Shown here piece by piece: positions 44,440 to 53,867 of a DNA stretch of 64,000 nucleotides. The DNA is from Acidobacteriota bacterium (GTDB lineage Bacteria > Acidobacteriota > Blastocatellia > Pyrinomonadales > Pyrinomonadaceae): NCBI GenBank assembly GCA_003385635.1, contig QQUY01000001.1:2147001-2211000 (forward strand). The letters run 5' to 3'. Below the pieces are notes generated by a model, which was not told the DNA's origin, made no database searches, and was given only the letters and a program-made list of their open reading frames with translations. Both the position numbers and the translations under genes were made by a program. The number at the start of each line of letters is the position of its first letter. The stretch's first letter is position 1.

Positions 44440-46656
44440 TCATCCGGCAACGGTTTCTTTCTCGCGAAGATCTTCGAGCCGTTCCGCTACATCCCTGAAA
44501 TCTACATCCACGGCATAGACACGTTCGAAATGATCCATCGCTTCAGCGGGTTTGTCGAGGAGCTCAAAGGCATTTCCCAACTCGTAATCCAGTCCCTGTT
44601 TCTCTTCCGGACCTAGGTCACACTCCTCATACGCACGCTTGAACCAGATGATCGCGAGCTTTGGCATATTCTGCTCCATAAAGCAGTGACCCAGCATCGT
44701 GCACGCGTTGTAAAACTGCTCGCCGTTGTCTTTTCCACCGAGGCATTCGATAGCATCCTGGAATCCGCGGATCGCCTCTTCCAGGATACCCATTTCCTTA
44801 TAAACGACACCTCGGTTGTAATGCTCTTCGAAATCTTCCGGATCGGCTGTTTGTGTCTCGTCGAGACCGAGATCACTCGCGATTTCGCTGATCGGGTCCG
44901 GATCCGCTGGAACATCCTCGTTACCAAGTATGGACTGCTCAAGTTCCTGCTCATTGCCGGTACGAGATTCCGGGTCAGGAACTAACGACGGGGAGGCCTG
45001 TTTCACGGACCTGCTTCCTTTGGTGTCTGATTCGTAGAGCTCTACGCGAAGTTCTGCGATCTCCTTTCTGTTTCCAAACTCCTTTTCCAGGGCCCTAAAG
45101 GCTTTGTCGGCAAGCTGGTCGTATCCTTGCTCAATGTAGAAATTAATACTGACTATTTCTTCATCCAGCCTTACTTCGTCACCCGGACTCAGCCTAGTGG
45201 TTACGTAATCCTGTTCCACGGCCCCATTGGACGATCCGTTCGAACTGAGGCTTCCTCCGACAACCGAAACGTTCTCATCGGCTATGGTCACAACTCCCGG
45301 ATCATCGATGATCGTTCCCTGGATAATCTCGTCGCTGCCATCTTTACCATGCGTGATCAGCCCGGTTCCTTCGTTGACCGCAGCGAATTCTGCCTCGGAC
45401 TCAAGTCCCAGACCATCCGTCTCACCCGAGGCTTCGATCTCCTCGTGATCACTCGAGATCAATTCTTCTTCACTGTCTTCAGGCCCGATCGCTTCAACAA
45501 GTTCTTCAAGCCTAGATGTCCTCGCAGAATCGTGCGGAACCAAAACTAGATATTGCGAAATGGCCCACCGCTCGTCGGCGTTCTGTCCGGCTGAATGCGC
45601 TGCGTCAGCCATCGAGATCAAAGTGTCTTTCAGTTTTTGTTGTTCTTTCAGCCAACCGTAGCATCTTGCGAGCAGCCGGAGGCCGTCGATGTTCTCTGGA
45701 TCGGCCTCGAGAAGGTTTTTGAGATGGCTCTCAAGGATCTCGGCATCGCCACCGGCAAGCAAATGTTCAGAAACCATCGAAAGGATCCTGACTGCAGAAT
45801 CAGGGTCTTTCGTCTCCAAATAGATATCTACAAGATCGAGAAGCTTCGGATAATTGGCCGGTTCCCGTTCAATAAGTTTCGTTATCACTCTCTCGGCCGA
45901 GGGAGCGTCTTTCATCTCAAAGTAGCAGTCGATCAGTAAGAAAATGAGGTCCTTGTTGTACTGATCCTCTTCCAGCCGTTCTTCGAGAAGCCTTGCCGCC
46001 TCTTCAGGAGTGCCAAGAAGAAAGTGAGCCCTGACCAAGCCCCTGACCGCCTTCACGAACCGTTCGTTTACTTTGAGCGCCTTCCCGAATGCCTCGACTG
46101 CGCCGGCGTGATCGCCTTGTTCAGCGAGACGGCTTCCGGCTTCAAAGTAAGTCTTGCACGCGTCGTCTTTCTGGTTTCGTTCGCGAAACGCTTCCGCAAG
46201 CTTCAAACAGATCGAGGGGTCCTTCTTGTCCAGATCAGCAAGCTTCTGCCAGACTTCCAGAACCTCGGATGCTTTTCCTTCCTTTTCCAGCCTCTCCGCA
46301 AAGATCTTGTAGTGCGCGCGGGCTTCTGCAACAGAGCCGCGGAAGTGATAAAGCTCGCCCAGCTTTCCGACGATCTCCGTCGAATCCGGGACGAGCTTAT
46401 AGATCTTGTTATAAACAGCGATCGCCTTCTTGGCGAATCCCTGGTCGTTGTAGTGCTCGGCAACCTTGAGGTAGCACGATACGGCATCGTCAGTCTTGAG
46501 CGCCTTGACGAACAGATCGCCGAGAATGTTCTGCGTCGTGATATCGCTCGGATCATGCCTGACGATCTGCTTGTACTCGCTTATCGCAGCTTCTATTTTG
46601 CCATTGGTGAGGTAACGCTCGGCGTTCCTCATCGACTTGGTCTTGTTGAAACTCAT
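44440..46656 (-). CDS. Large TPR-repeat protein
   Basis: A 738-residue soluble protein with many TPR helices in the first 400 residues (for example YLTNGKIEAAISEYKQIVRH, GKLGELYHFRGSVAEARAHY), an acidic low-complexity centre, and a second TPR block at the end (EEHYNRGVVYKEMGILEEAI). No signal peptide is apparent. It is likely a scaffold. ATG 46656 starts the conserved MSFNKTKSMRNAERY; the 18-residue upstream reading is less plausible. Context gives no substrate. Confidence 0.8.
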   Translation of the reverse strand: MSFNKTKSMRNAERYLTNGKIEAAISEYKQIVRHDPSDITTQNILGDLFVKALKTDDAVSCYLKVAEHYNDQGFAKKAIAVYNKIYKLVPDSTEIVGKLGELYHFRGSVAEARAHYKIFAERLEKEGKASEVLEVWQKLADLDKKDPSICLKLAEAFRERNQKDDACKTYFEAGSRLAEQGDHAGAVEAFGKALKVNERFVKAVRGLVRAHFLLGTPEEAARLLEERLEEDQYNKDLIFLLIDCYFEMKDAPSAERVITKLIEREPANYPKLLDLVDIYLETKDPDSAVRILSMVSEHLLAGGDAEILESHLKNLLEADPENIDGLRLLARCYGWLKEQQKLKDTLISMADAAHSAGQNADERWAISQYLVLVPHDSARTSRLEELVEAIGPEDSEEELISSDHEEIEASGETDGLGLESEAEFAAVNEGTGLITHGKDGSDEIIQGTIIDDPGVVTIADENVSVVGGSLSSNGSSNGAVEQDYVTTRLSPGDEVRLDEEIVSINFYIEQGYDQLADKAFRALEKEFGNRKEIAELRVELYESDTKGSRSVKQASPSLVPDPESRTGNEQELEQSILGNEDVPADPDPISEIASDLGLDETQTADPEDFEEHYNRGVVYKEMGILEEAIRGFQDAIECLGGKDNGEQFYNACTMLGHCFMEQNMPKLAIIWFKRAYEECDLGPEEKQGLDYELGNAFELLDKPAEAMDHFERVYAVDVDFRDVAERLEDLREKETVAG

Positions 46657-46944
46657 CGTAAGTGAGACAAACACGCCCTTTAGGGAACTCCCCCAAAGGT
46701 GCCCATGCACGTACTTTTGAAAAAGAGAAGGATTGTTCTTACACTAAATCGTAGCGGTCAAGTGCGGTAAGATTCGTGGCGACCCGCAGTAAGAAAGTTA
46801 CCACGTGGAGACAAAATCTGTCAACGGTGTTGAACATTTTTTGCCACCCTTTATGTATAGACGCAAAGCATTTATACTCAAGCAGATGGAACTGCATTTG
46901 CCTGGTTTCTTTCAGACGAATTCCTTCCGCTCACGAAGTATTTT

Positions 46945-47985
46945 ATGAGAGCCCTTATCCTCGCCGGCGGCAAAGGCACGCGCCTCAGGCCGTTAACCGT
47001 TTACACACCAAAGCCGATCGTGCCGGTCCTCAACAGGCCTTTCCTCGAATACCAGATCGAGATCCTGAAAAGGGCGGACATTCACGACATCACTCTTTCG
47101 CTCAATTACCAGCCAGACAAGATCCAGCAGATCCTCGGCTACGGTGAGGATCTGGGCGTCAAGATCGATTATGTGACTGAACCCCAGCCGATGGGTACAG
47201 CAGGGGCTTACAAATACGCGGCGAACGACTTTGAGGAACCGACGATAGTAGTCAATGGCGACATACTCACAGATCTGATCATTTCCCGCCTGATTAAGCA
47301 CCATCAGCGCTCTGGAGCAAAAGCTACGATAGCACTTGCGCCAGTCGAGGACCCGAAACGTTACGGTCTTGTGAAGACCGACGGCGATGGGAACGTAGAG
47401 GAGTTTCTTGAGAAGCCCGATGCCGAAGCTTTGGGAACGGCCGGAACCAGCCTGATCAACGCCGGGATCTACGTACTGGAGAAAGACATCCTCGAGCTGA
47501 TCCCGGAGGCAGAGAACTATTCTTTCGAATACAACGTTTTTCCGGCGATCCTTGAGAAAAAGATCCCATTCTCCTCATATGCAATGGAACGGGAATACTG
47601 GTGCGACATAGGCACGCCTAAGACTTATCTAAAGGCTCACATGGACTTTCTCGAAGGGAGGATAAAAAACTTTCCCATCGAGCGTGATGCTGCTCACGAC
47701 CGAGCGACATCGACATATGTCGACGAGACCTCTGTGATCGATCAAGACTGTGTAATCAAGCCAAACGTAAAGATCTCGAACTCGGTCATCGGAAGAGGGG
47801 TCGTGATCGAAGAAAAGGCGGTCATCGAGAATTCTGTGATCTGGCCGCATTCGCGAATCTCGAACTCCGCCAAGGTCTCGGGCGCGATCCTCGCCAGAAG
47901 CTGTTACGTTGGGAAGAACGCCGTTATCGGTCCGGGCGCCGTGTTGGGAAACAAGACCACCCTGACTGACTACACACGGGTTTGA
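46945..47985 (+). CDS. NDP-sugar nucleotidyltransferase (mannose-1-phosphate guanylyltransferase type)
   Basis: A 346-residue enzyme that activates a sugar-1-phosphate with an NTP. It has LAGGKGTRLRPLT near residue 6, the catalytic region VNGDILTD, EKPDA-type sugar-binding segment FLEKPDAEALG, and a left-handed beta-helix C-terminus (VIGRGVVIEEKAVIENSVIW) for trimer or hexamer assembly. The sugar is not settled: mannose or glucose activation are both plausible. 12 bp upstream of mutM. Confidence 0.9.
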   Translation: MRALILAGGKGTRLRPLTVYTPKPIVPVLNRPFLEYQIEILKRADIHDITLSLNYQPDKIQQILGYGEDLGVKIDYVTEPQPMGTAGAYKYAANDFEEPTIVVNGDILTDLIISRLIKHHQRSGAKATIALAPVEDPKRYGLVKTDGDGNVEEFLEKPDAEALGTAGTSLINAGIYVLEKDILELIPEAENYSFEYNVFPAILEKKIPFSSYAMEREYWCDIGTPKTYLKAHMDFLEGRIKNFPIERDAAHDRATSTYVDETSVIDQDCVIKPNVKISNSVIGRGVVIEEKAVIENSVIWPHSRISNSAKVSGAILARSCYVGKNAVIGPGAVLGNKTTLTDYTRV

Positions 47986-47997
47986 ACACCGCCGTTT

Positions 47998-48831
47998 ATG
48001 CCGGAACTGCCGGAAGTTGAGATAGTAGCCCGTTCGCTTTCCGAACTCGTCGAGGGACTCGAGATCGCAGCCGCAGCCCTGCACCGCGAAAAGCTTGCCC
48101 CCGCATTTGATCCGAAGGAATTCGCCCGATTGCTGTCAGGCGGACGGATCGATTCCGTTGGAAGACGCGGAAAACACATCCTGTTCGAGCTTTCTTCGAA
48201 CCGCACCCTGATCGTCCACCTCCGAATGAGCGGCAAGTTTGTTTTGCTTGAGCCACACGAACCGAACCCGAAATTCACTCACGCCGAGCTCTTCTTCCCA
48301 GACGAAAGACGACTTGTCTTTGAGGATCAGAGGCACTTTGGCTATATGAACATTGCGGAAACGGACCATGTATCGGACACCCCCGAGATCAGCAAACTGG
48401 CACCCGAGCCGTTCTCGGACGATTTTAATCGCGAATATCTGACACGTGTTCTTTCTCAAACACGCCGTCCGATCAAAGATGTTCTTCTGGACCAGTCGAA
48501 GGTCTGCGGGCTCGGTAACATTTACGCGGCCGAGTCGATGTTCCTCGCCCGGGTTAATCCAGCCGTTCCCGCGAACAGGATTTCGGCGATCAAAACCGGC
48601 AGGCTGTTTACCGCGATCCGTCACGTACTGAGAGAATCGATCGAACAGGGACTTAAAGCAATGCTCGATAGAACCAACATCGAGAACAGGTATTTCAACG
48701 GCAGCAGCAACGGAAGCTGGCTCGTCTACGACCGGGAAGGACAGCCCTGCGTCAATTGCGGGAGAGCCTTGAAAAGAATGAAGCAGTCGGGAAGATCGAC
48801 CGTCTACTGTCCACGTTGCCAGAGGAAGTAG
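47998..48831 (+). CDS. mutM: Formamidopyrimidine-DNA glycosylase
   Basis: A 277-residue DNA repair glycosylase that removes 8-oxoguanine and Fapy lesions. The N-terminal PELPEVEIVARSL carries the catalytic Pro and Glu, and the C-terminal zinc finger has CVNCGRALKRMKQSGRSTVYCPRCQ. The active site Lys56-equivalent lies in the GRRGKHILFEL segment. Confidence 0.97.
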   Translation: MPELPEVEIVARSLSELVEGLEIAAAALHREKLAPAFDPKEFARLLSGGRIDSVGRRGKHILFELSSNRTLIVHLRMSGKFVLLEPHEPNPKFTHAELFFPDERRLVFEDQRHFGYMNIAETDHVSDTPEISKLAPEPFSDDFNREYLTRVLSQTRRPIKDVLLDQSKVCGLGNIYAAESMFLARVNPAVPANRISAIKTGRLFTAIRHVLRESIEQGLKAMLDRTNIENRYFNGSSNGSWLVYDREGQPCVNCGRALKRMKQSGRSTVYCPRCQRK

Positions 48832-48963
48832 TCACTCTTGTCTTGAGATTTAGTTTGACAGGCGCACGATCGAAGCGCATTATAGCGTTTACTCTCGTGG
48901 TGAGTTACAGCGACTTGCGACCACGTAAAACAATCAGCTAAACAGCTAACAGGTTATTCGGAA

Positions 48964-48995
48964 AAAGGCCTTGTGTTGTTTAGCACAAGGCCTTT
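48964..48995. terminator. 12-bp hairpin, candidate terminator after mutM
   Basis: A perfect 12-bp stem (AAAGGCCTTGTG with CACAAGGCCTTT) with an 8-nt loop lies 132 bp after mutM. The A/T tail is better on the minus strand (TTTTT), so a bidirectional terminator is possible. Confidence 0.6.
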
Positions 48996-49036
48996 CCGCA
49001 TCTCGGCCGTGATCTTTGGTAGGTGCGAAGAAGTTT

Positions 49037-50941
49037 ATGAAGAAGTTCAAAGAACTCCTTGAATCCGACAGCGTCTATGTCTTTGACGGCGCTATCGGAA
49101 CGCGTTTCTACGACAAGGGCGTTTACATTAACAAGAGTTATGACGAGCTAAACCTCACGTCTCCCGATCTCGTCCGCGAAGTCCACGGGGAATATGTGGC
49201 GAATGGTGCCGACGTAATCGAGACAAACACGTTTGGCGCGACCCGTCACAGGCTGAAGCAATACAGCCTTGAGGGAAAGCTTCACGAGATCAATGTAAAA
49301 GCTGTCCAGCACGCAAAAGCTGCTGCAGGCGACAAGGCATTCGTCGCCGGGGCGATAGGACCGCTCGATCTTCGAATTGAGCCGTACGGGCCGACATCGC
49401 TTGAAGAGGCGAAGGAGATGTTCGCGGAACAGGCTGCAGCTCTCGACGAAGGCGGTGTAGATCTATTCATTCTCGAAACGTTCGCAGATCTGTCCGAAAT
49501 ACGGCAGGCGATAGAGGGTGTGAAGAGCATTTCGAAACTTCCGATAATCGCGCAAGTACAGATTCAGACGGATGGAAAGACCGTCTTCGGCGCGACGGCA
49601 AAAATGATCGCAGAAAGGCTGGATGAGTGGGGAGCAGACGTGATCGGCCTGAACTGCGGAGTCGGTCCTACGCACGTTCTGAGCGCTCTTGAAGAAATGC
49701 GCTCGGTGACCAACAAGAAGCTCTCCGCCCAGCCAAATGCCGGTCTTCCGAGAGATGTTCAGGGCCGTCAGTTCTACATGTGCTCTCCCGAGTACATGTC
49801 GAAGTTTGCAAAACGATACATAAAAGCCGGCGCGAGTTTTATCGGCGGTTGCTGCGGAACCACACCAAAGCACATCCGCCTGATCGCCGATTCCGTTCGG
49901 GCGATCAGCCCAAGGAGTTCGAGGATCGAGGTCCGGGACTCGACCCCTGCGAAAGAAAAGATCGCTCAGGCTCAGGTCGAACCGGTCTCACCGCTCGAGC
50001 GCTCGAATTGGTCAAGAAAGGTCGCGCAAGGAGAGTTTGTCACCTCGGTTGAAGTTCTTCCGCCTAAGGGAGTCAGGGCGAAGAAGACGCTTCAATCCAT
50101 CGAGATTCTGAGAGTCGCCGGCGTTGATGCGGTAAACATTCCGGACGGGCCCAGAGCTCAGACCCGAATGTCAGCCCAGGCGACGGCGGTGCTGGTCGAA
50201 CGCGAGGTCGGGATCGAGGCGGTCCTGCATTATTGCTGCCGTGACCGGAACCTCCTCGGGATGATGTCCGACCTGCTAGGTGCGGCCGCACTGGGTCTTC
50301 ATAATCTATTGATCATCACAGGCGATCCACCGAAAATGGGACCGTATCCGGATGCGACAGCAGTCTTCGATATTGATTCGATAGGCCTGACCAACATGGT
50401 CAACAAACTGAATCACGGTCTGGACCTTGGTAACAATCCGATCGGCGATCCGACTGCGTTTTCGATAGGGGTCGGCGTCAATCCGGGAGCGATCAACCTC
50501 GAGGAAGAGATAAAGCGTTTTGAGTGGAAGGTCGAAGCCGGTGCGGAATATGCGATCACACAGCCGGTCTACGATACCGAGCAGCTTCACGAGTTTCTGA
50601 ACAAGATCAGCCATGTTCGGATCCCGATCGTCGCGGGCATTTTTCCGCTTGTCAGTTCCCGGAACGCGGAATTTATGCACAACGAGGTTCCCGGTGTTCG
50701 CGTCACTCAGGACATCCTTGAGAGAATGAGACAGGCATCTGACAAAAGCAAAGAGCACGCGCGGGAAGAGGGACTGGCCATCGCGCGAGAGTCGCTTGAA
50801 GAGATCAAGAACGTTATCCAGGGAGTGCAGGTATCGGCTCCTTTCGGAAATGTGAAGTACGCATTGAAGGTGTTCGATGTGCTTGATTCGTTTTCGGAAG
50901 GCGAAAGGGTGACTGCTACGACGGCGGGGATCGAAGAATGA
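49037..50941 (+). CDS. Bifunctional homocysteine S-methyltransferase / methylenetetrahydrofolate reductase (YitJ-type)
   Basis: A 634-residue fusion. Residues 1 to about 295 form a homocysteine S-methyltransferase (MetH N-terminal) domain with zinc ligands C207, C272 and C273 (GLNCGVG, GGCCGTTP). Residues about 325-610 form MetF-type 5,10-methylene-THF reductase (EVLPPKG, the FAD-site GDPPKMGPYPDAT-like segment, ITQPVYDTEQLHEF). Such proteins link methyl-THF formation to methionine recycling. There is no cobalamin-binding domain, unlike MetH. ATG 49037 is preferred over a TTG seven codons upstream. Its stop overlaps the start of the next gene (ATGA). Confidence 0.93.
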   Translation: MKKFKELLESDSVYVFDGAIGTRFYDKGVYINKSYDELNLTSPDLVREVHGEYVANGADVIETNTFGATRHRLKQYSLEGKLHEINVKAVQHAKAAAGDKAFVAGAIGPLDLRIEPYGPTSLEEAKEMFAEQAAALDEGGVDLFILETFADLSEIRQAIEGVKSISKLPIIAQVQIQTDGKTVFGATAKMIAERLDEWGADVIGLNCGVGPTHVLSALEEMRSVTNKKLSAQPNAGLPRDVQGRQFYMCSPEYMSKFAKRYIKAGASFIGGCCGTTPKHIRLIADSVRAISPRSSRIEVRDSTPAKEKIAQAQVEPVSPLERSNWSRKVAQGEFVTSVEVLPPKGVRAKKTLQSIEILRVAGVDAVNIPDGPRAQTRMSAQATAVLVEREVGIEAVLHYCCRDRNLLGMMSDLLGAAALGLHNLLIITGDPPKMGPYPDATAVFDIDSIGLTNMVNKLNHGLDLGNNPIGDPTAFSIGVGVNPGAINLEEEIKRFEWKVEAGAEYAITQPVYDTEQLHEFLNKISHVRIPIVAGIFPLVSSRNAEFMHNEVPGVRVTQDILERMRQASDKSKEHAREEGLAIARESLEEIKNVIQGVQVSAPFGNVKYALKVFDVLDSFSEGERVTATTAGIEE

Positions 50942-51372
50942 CAAAGGCAACAATCACGATGATCGCGGTGCTGGCGTTTGCCGGCCTCCTTTTCGGTTCC
51001 GTAGGAGAAGGGGATTTCCGAAACTCCAGCGGGAACACCATCGGTTCACTCAAGTCGGACGGATCGGTTCGAAACAGTTCAGGAAACACCATCGGCTACA
51101 TTAAAAGCAATGGTGATGTCAGGAACTCCAGCGGCAATACGATCGGGAGTATAAGGTCCGACGGGACGGTGACAAATAGTTCGGGAAATACGATCGGGAA
51201 AGTGAAGTCCGACGGGACGGTGACGAACTCCAGCGGCAATACGATCGGAAAAGTAACTTCGAGCGGGGACGTTAGGAACTCGAGCGGAAATACTATCGGC
51301 AGCGCCACCGGGAGCATTACCCAACGCGAGGCCGCCGCGTTCTTTTTCTTCTTCTTTACTGAGTATGTTTAG
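50938..51372 (+). CDS. 5-fold beta-flower-type repeat protein
   Basis: A 144-residue secreted protein with a hydrophobic N-terminal signal (ITMIAVLAFAGLLFGSVG), six tandem 17-residue repeats of the form GDVRNSSGNTIGSIKSD, and a C-terminus with six consecutive Phe. The repeat and Phe-run match the family annotated as '5-fold beta-flower protein' (from memory). It overlaps the methyltransferase gene by 4 nt, implying coupled translation. The function is unknown. Confidence 0.85.
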   Translation: MTKATITMIAVLAFAGLLFGSVGEGDFRNSSGNTIGSLKSDGSVRNSSGNTIGYIKSNGDVRNSSGNTIGSIRSDGTVTNSSGNTIGKVKSDGTVTNSSGNTIGKVTSSGDVRNSSGNTIGSATGSITQREAAAFFFFFFTEYV

Positions 51373-51382
51373 GTGAACTTGG

Positions 51383-51474
51383 TAGGTGCAGGGCTTGTCC
51401 CTGCCTATGACGAATGCATATTCGCAACGTTTAGAGCGGCGCTTGCGCTGCGTGCATTGAGCTATGCTCAATGC
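51383..51474 (+). repeat. Structured noncoding element with three hairpins
   Basis: Three inverted repeats follow one another: GCAGGG with CCCTGC (51388-51404), the GCGC-TT-GCGC core in 51429-51450, and GCATTGAGC with GCTCAATGC (51454-51474). Bases 51429-51450 match, in inverted orientation, the core of the 107-bp tandem repeat (21 of 22 identical to 52131-52152). No gene is supported here. Confidence 0.7.
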
Positions 51475-51529
51475 GAATCCCGACTGTGCGGAGATGACTG
51501 TAACTGTTCAGCGACTACCGCCTTCAAAA

Positions 51530-52102
51530 CTATTTCTTCCTCTTCGAGGGAGAGGACAGAAATTCGACGGATTTGAATATGGACTCGGCGATGCCTTTAG
51601 TTTCTGATGTACTAGAAAGTACCCAAATGGAGAGTTTATAGTTTCGATCGTTCGAAAATTGGAAGTGAATCCCGGACTCGTAAACACTACTAGCTTCCGG
51701 GTCCCTAAGATTCCAAAAGTACGCGTACGCTCCGTCGATCCACGAAATCCATTCGCAATAGTCAGTAATGCTGGAAGTTAGAGGACTTGGGGTATAGGCC
51801 GCGTTAGAAAGATCGGCGTAAACATCAAACTCATCACTTGTAAGAATATGCCTCTTTTCATCCTCGCGAATGTATTTCACGCCAGTAGAGGTGAACGAAG
51901 ATGGCACTTTCAATGAGACCACGTTTGGGAAGTCAATTCTCTTCCAGCCTTCGGTGTTAGATGATTCTGTCGCCTTGAGTTCCTGCGTCCCAATTTCACT
52001 CCGTTTCGAGTGTGGCACGCATTCTTGTCCGACAATCACATTTGCGAAAAGGGCCACAGTCGCAACGAGAAATACTGTTCGTGCAAGATATAAATGGCTC
52101 AT
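51530..52102 (-). CDS. Small secreted protein flanked by repeats, unknown
   Basis: A 190-residue protein with a signal peptide (LARTVFLVATVALFANVIVG) starting at ATG 52102. The mature part contains aromatic-rich segments (YCEWISWIDGAYAYFW) and a Lys-rich C-terminus. A longer reading adds 54 residues translated from repeat DNA and is not supported. Repeats lie on both sides, so it may be part of a mobile or duplicated cassette. Family unknown. Confidence 0.6.
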   Translation of the reverse strand: MSHLYLARTVFLVATVALFANVIVGQECVPHSKRSEIGTQELKATESSNTEGWKRIDFPNVVSLKVPSSFTSTGVKYIREDEKRHILTSDEFDVYADLSNAAYTPSPLTSSITDYCEWISWIDGAYAYFWNLRDPEASSVYESGIHFQFSNDRNYKLSIWVLSSTSETKGIAESIFKSVEFLSSPSKRKK

Positions 52103-52484
52103 GTCCTGAGCCGCGAAAACGCGGCTTGGGCAGCGCAAGCGCTGCTCTAAACGACACCTGTGAAACCTACGACTCCGATCTCGGAACTCGCAACTGCTGG
52201 TCGTAGCCCGCGCTGACGCTTGGGCTTCTGACACTTGCAGCGCAAGCGCTGCTCTAAACGACACCTGTGAAACCTACGACTCCGATCTCGGAACTCGGTA
52301 CTGCTATACGAAGCCCGCGCTAACGCTTGGGCTTCTGACACTTGCAGCGCAAGCGCTGCTCCAAACGACACCTGTGAAACCTACGACTCCGATCTCGGAA
52401 CTCGGTACTGCTATACGAAGCCCGCGCTGACGCTTGGGCTTCCGACACAATCGGAACTTGGAACTCGTAACTCGGATCTGCCTA
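52103..52484. repeat. Three-copy 107-bp tandem repeat plus heptamer remnant
   Basis: Copies start at 52131, 52238 and 52345, each opening with CAGCGCAAGCGCTG and holding an internal AGCCC...GGGCT hairpin. The array ends at about 52448, and a degenerate heptamer run (GGAACTT, GGAACTC, GTAACTC, GGATCTG) follows at 52453-52480. Since 107 is not a multiple of 3, no continuous reading frame is conserved. No gene is supported in this 382-bp stretch. Confidence 0.9.
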
Positions 52485-52766
52485 CTAGTCCGGAAAGCCT
52501 ATCTCGCGGATGACACCTTTCTTCAGCTTGTGAGGATTCGGTTTCGGAGGCTTTACGATCGTGAACCGATGATTGAATCCGCCGTCATTCGAGCCTCTGC
52601 TTCCCGCTCGCCATTCATACTTTACAAGCGCACCGTCTTCGAACTCATACATCCGCTCGATCTCGGAATCGGTGAACCTGGTTGTTTCTTCGCTGATGAA
52701 TCGGGAACGCACGTCCTCGATTATGCTGTTCGCGTAAAAGTCCGAATGCTGGGAATTCTTGGTCAT
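52485..52766 (-). CDS. Hypothetical small protein
   Basis: A 93-residue soluble protein with a Tyr/Phe-rich polar N-terminus (SDFYANSIIEDVRSRFISEE) and a C-terminus with KPNPHKLKKGVIREIG. No family recognised. It lies 32 bp downstream of the quinone-reductase gene and may be its operon partner. The start is ATG 52766; a ribosome site is weak. Confidence 0.5.
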   Translation of the reverse strand: MTKNSQHSDFYANSIIEDVRSRFISEETTRFTDSEIERMYEFEDGALVKYEWRAGSRGSNDGGFNHRFTIVKPPKPNPHKLKKGVIREIGFPD

Positions 52767-52798
52767 AAGCTGTTCACGGTACCCTTTCGAAGGTTTTT

Positions 52799-53788
52799 TC
52801 AGCCGGCATCGGGAGAGTCCGGCCGCGGATGAAGCACGATTTTACCATAAGCTTTGTTCTCAATAACGTGCCTGTGCGCCTCTGCAGCATCCTCAAGAGA
52901 AAAAGCCTTTCCGATGACCGGATCCAGGTATCCTTCTGACAGCCCCTTTCCTATCTCAGAGTGGATCTCTTCCATCGCCTGATCCGGTGCGTTGAACAGC
53001 GACATCCCCCGAAGGGTCGCTTCGTTCGTCATCATCAGCCTCGGATCGAACTCCAGCGAGCCCCGGCTTCCGATCACCGTGATCCTTCCGAACTTTGCAA
53101 GCGCCCTGAAATCTGCCACTAGGTTCTTATTCGCCAGCATCTCGAGAATGATCTCGACCCCGCCCGAGGTCTCTTGGATCTCATCGAGATAGCCAAACTC
53201 AGGCGAAGAAGAATGATCGAAGACGTGATCGGCTCCAAGGTCATTGACCAGTTCCATTCCTTCCGATGAACCAGCGGTGGCGTACACCTCGAGTCCAACG
53301 TGCTTTGCCCATTGGATCGCGGCGATTCCAACCGCACCCGAACCACCGTGTATCAGGACCTTTTCGCCTTCTTTTGCTTCTGCTTTCTGAATGAGAGCCC
53401 TGTAAGCAGTAGCATACGGGACGAACACTCCTGCGCCTGCATCAAAAGAGACCTTTTCCGGAAGCTCCCAGACCTGATCTTCCCGGCAGATCGCGTAGTC
53501 GGCATAAGTTCCTGAGAGCGAGCCTGAAACGTAAACTCTCGATCCCTCTTTCACCTTGCGCACCGCCGGACCCGTTTCTTCTACGATGCCGGCACCGTCC
53601 TTACCGGGTATGAACGGAGGTCTCGGAGCTGTGGCGTGCGCCCCTGCGCGGATGTAAGTATCGACCGGATTCACTCCCGCCGCCTCGATCCGAACAAGGA
53701 CCTCATTTTCACCCGGCGTCGGAACTGAAATGTCTTCCAGTTCAAGGACTTCTGGCCCGCCGTACTGCCTTACGTAGATCGCTTTCAT
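52799..53788 (-). CDS. Zinc-independent NADPH:quinone oxidoreductase (MDR family)
   Basis: A 329-residue medium-chain dehydrogenase of the quinone-reductase branch, which lacks the structural zinc. It has GKDGAGIVEETG, the nucleotide-binding GGSGAVGIAAIQWAK with the GxGxxG pattern, and the VIGSRGSLEFDPR segment. It probably reduces quinones with NADPH. The neighbouring thioredoxin suggests an oxidative-stress role. Confidence 0.92.
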   Translation of the reverse strand: MKAIYVRQYGGPEVLELEDISVPTPGENEVLVRIEAAGVNPVDTYIRAGAHATAPRPPFIPGKDGAGIVEETGPAVRKVKEGSRVYVSGSLSGTYADYAICREDQVWELPEKVSFDAGAGVFVPYATAYRALIQKAEAKEGEKVLIHGGSGAVGIAAIQWAKHVGLEVYATAGSSEGMELVNDLGADHVFDHSSSPEFGYLDEIQETSGGVEIILEMLANKNLVADFRALAKFGRITVIGSRGSLEFDPRLMMTNEATLRGMSLFNAPDQAMEEIHSEIGKGLSEGYLDPVIGKAFSLEDAAEAHRHVIENKAYGKIVLHPRPDSPDAG

Positions 53789-53812
53789 TTACAGAAACCT
53801 CTCGATCAAATG

Positions 53813-53849
53813 AAAAAAACGGGCGAAAAGCTCTCGCTTTCCCGCCCGC
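53813..53849 (-). terminator. Terminator of trxA
   Basis: A G+C-rich stem (GCGGGCG... with ...CGCCCG, interrupted in the middle) is followed on the minus strand by seven T, 18 bp after the trxA stop. It separates trxA from the quinone-reductase gene. Confidence 0.75.
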
Positions 53850-53867
53850 TTATGGATCCTTCTTTTA

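Noticed and set aside
52147..52371. ORF inside the 107-bp repeats
   Set aside because: The period is not a multiple of 3, so frames shift between copies; no ribosome site or recognised domain.
52131..52448. CRISPR array
   Set aside because: The copies are nearly identical in full length, without unique spacers, and no cas genes are near.
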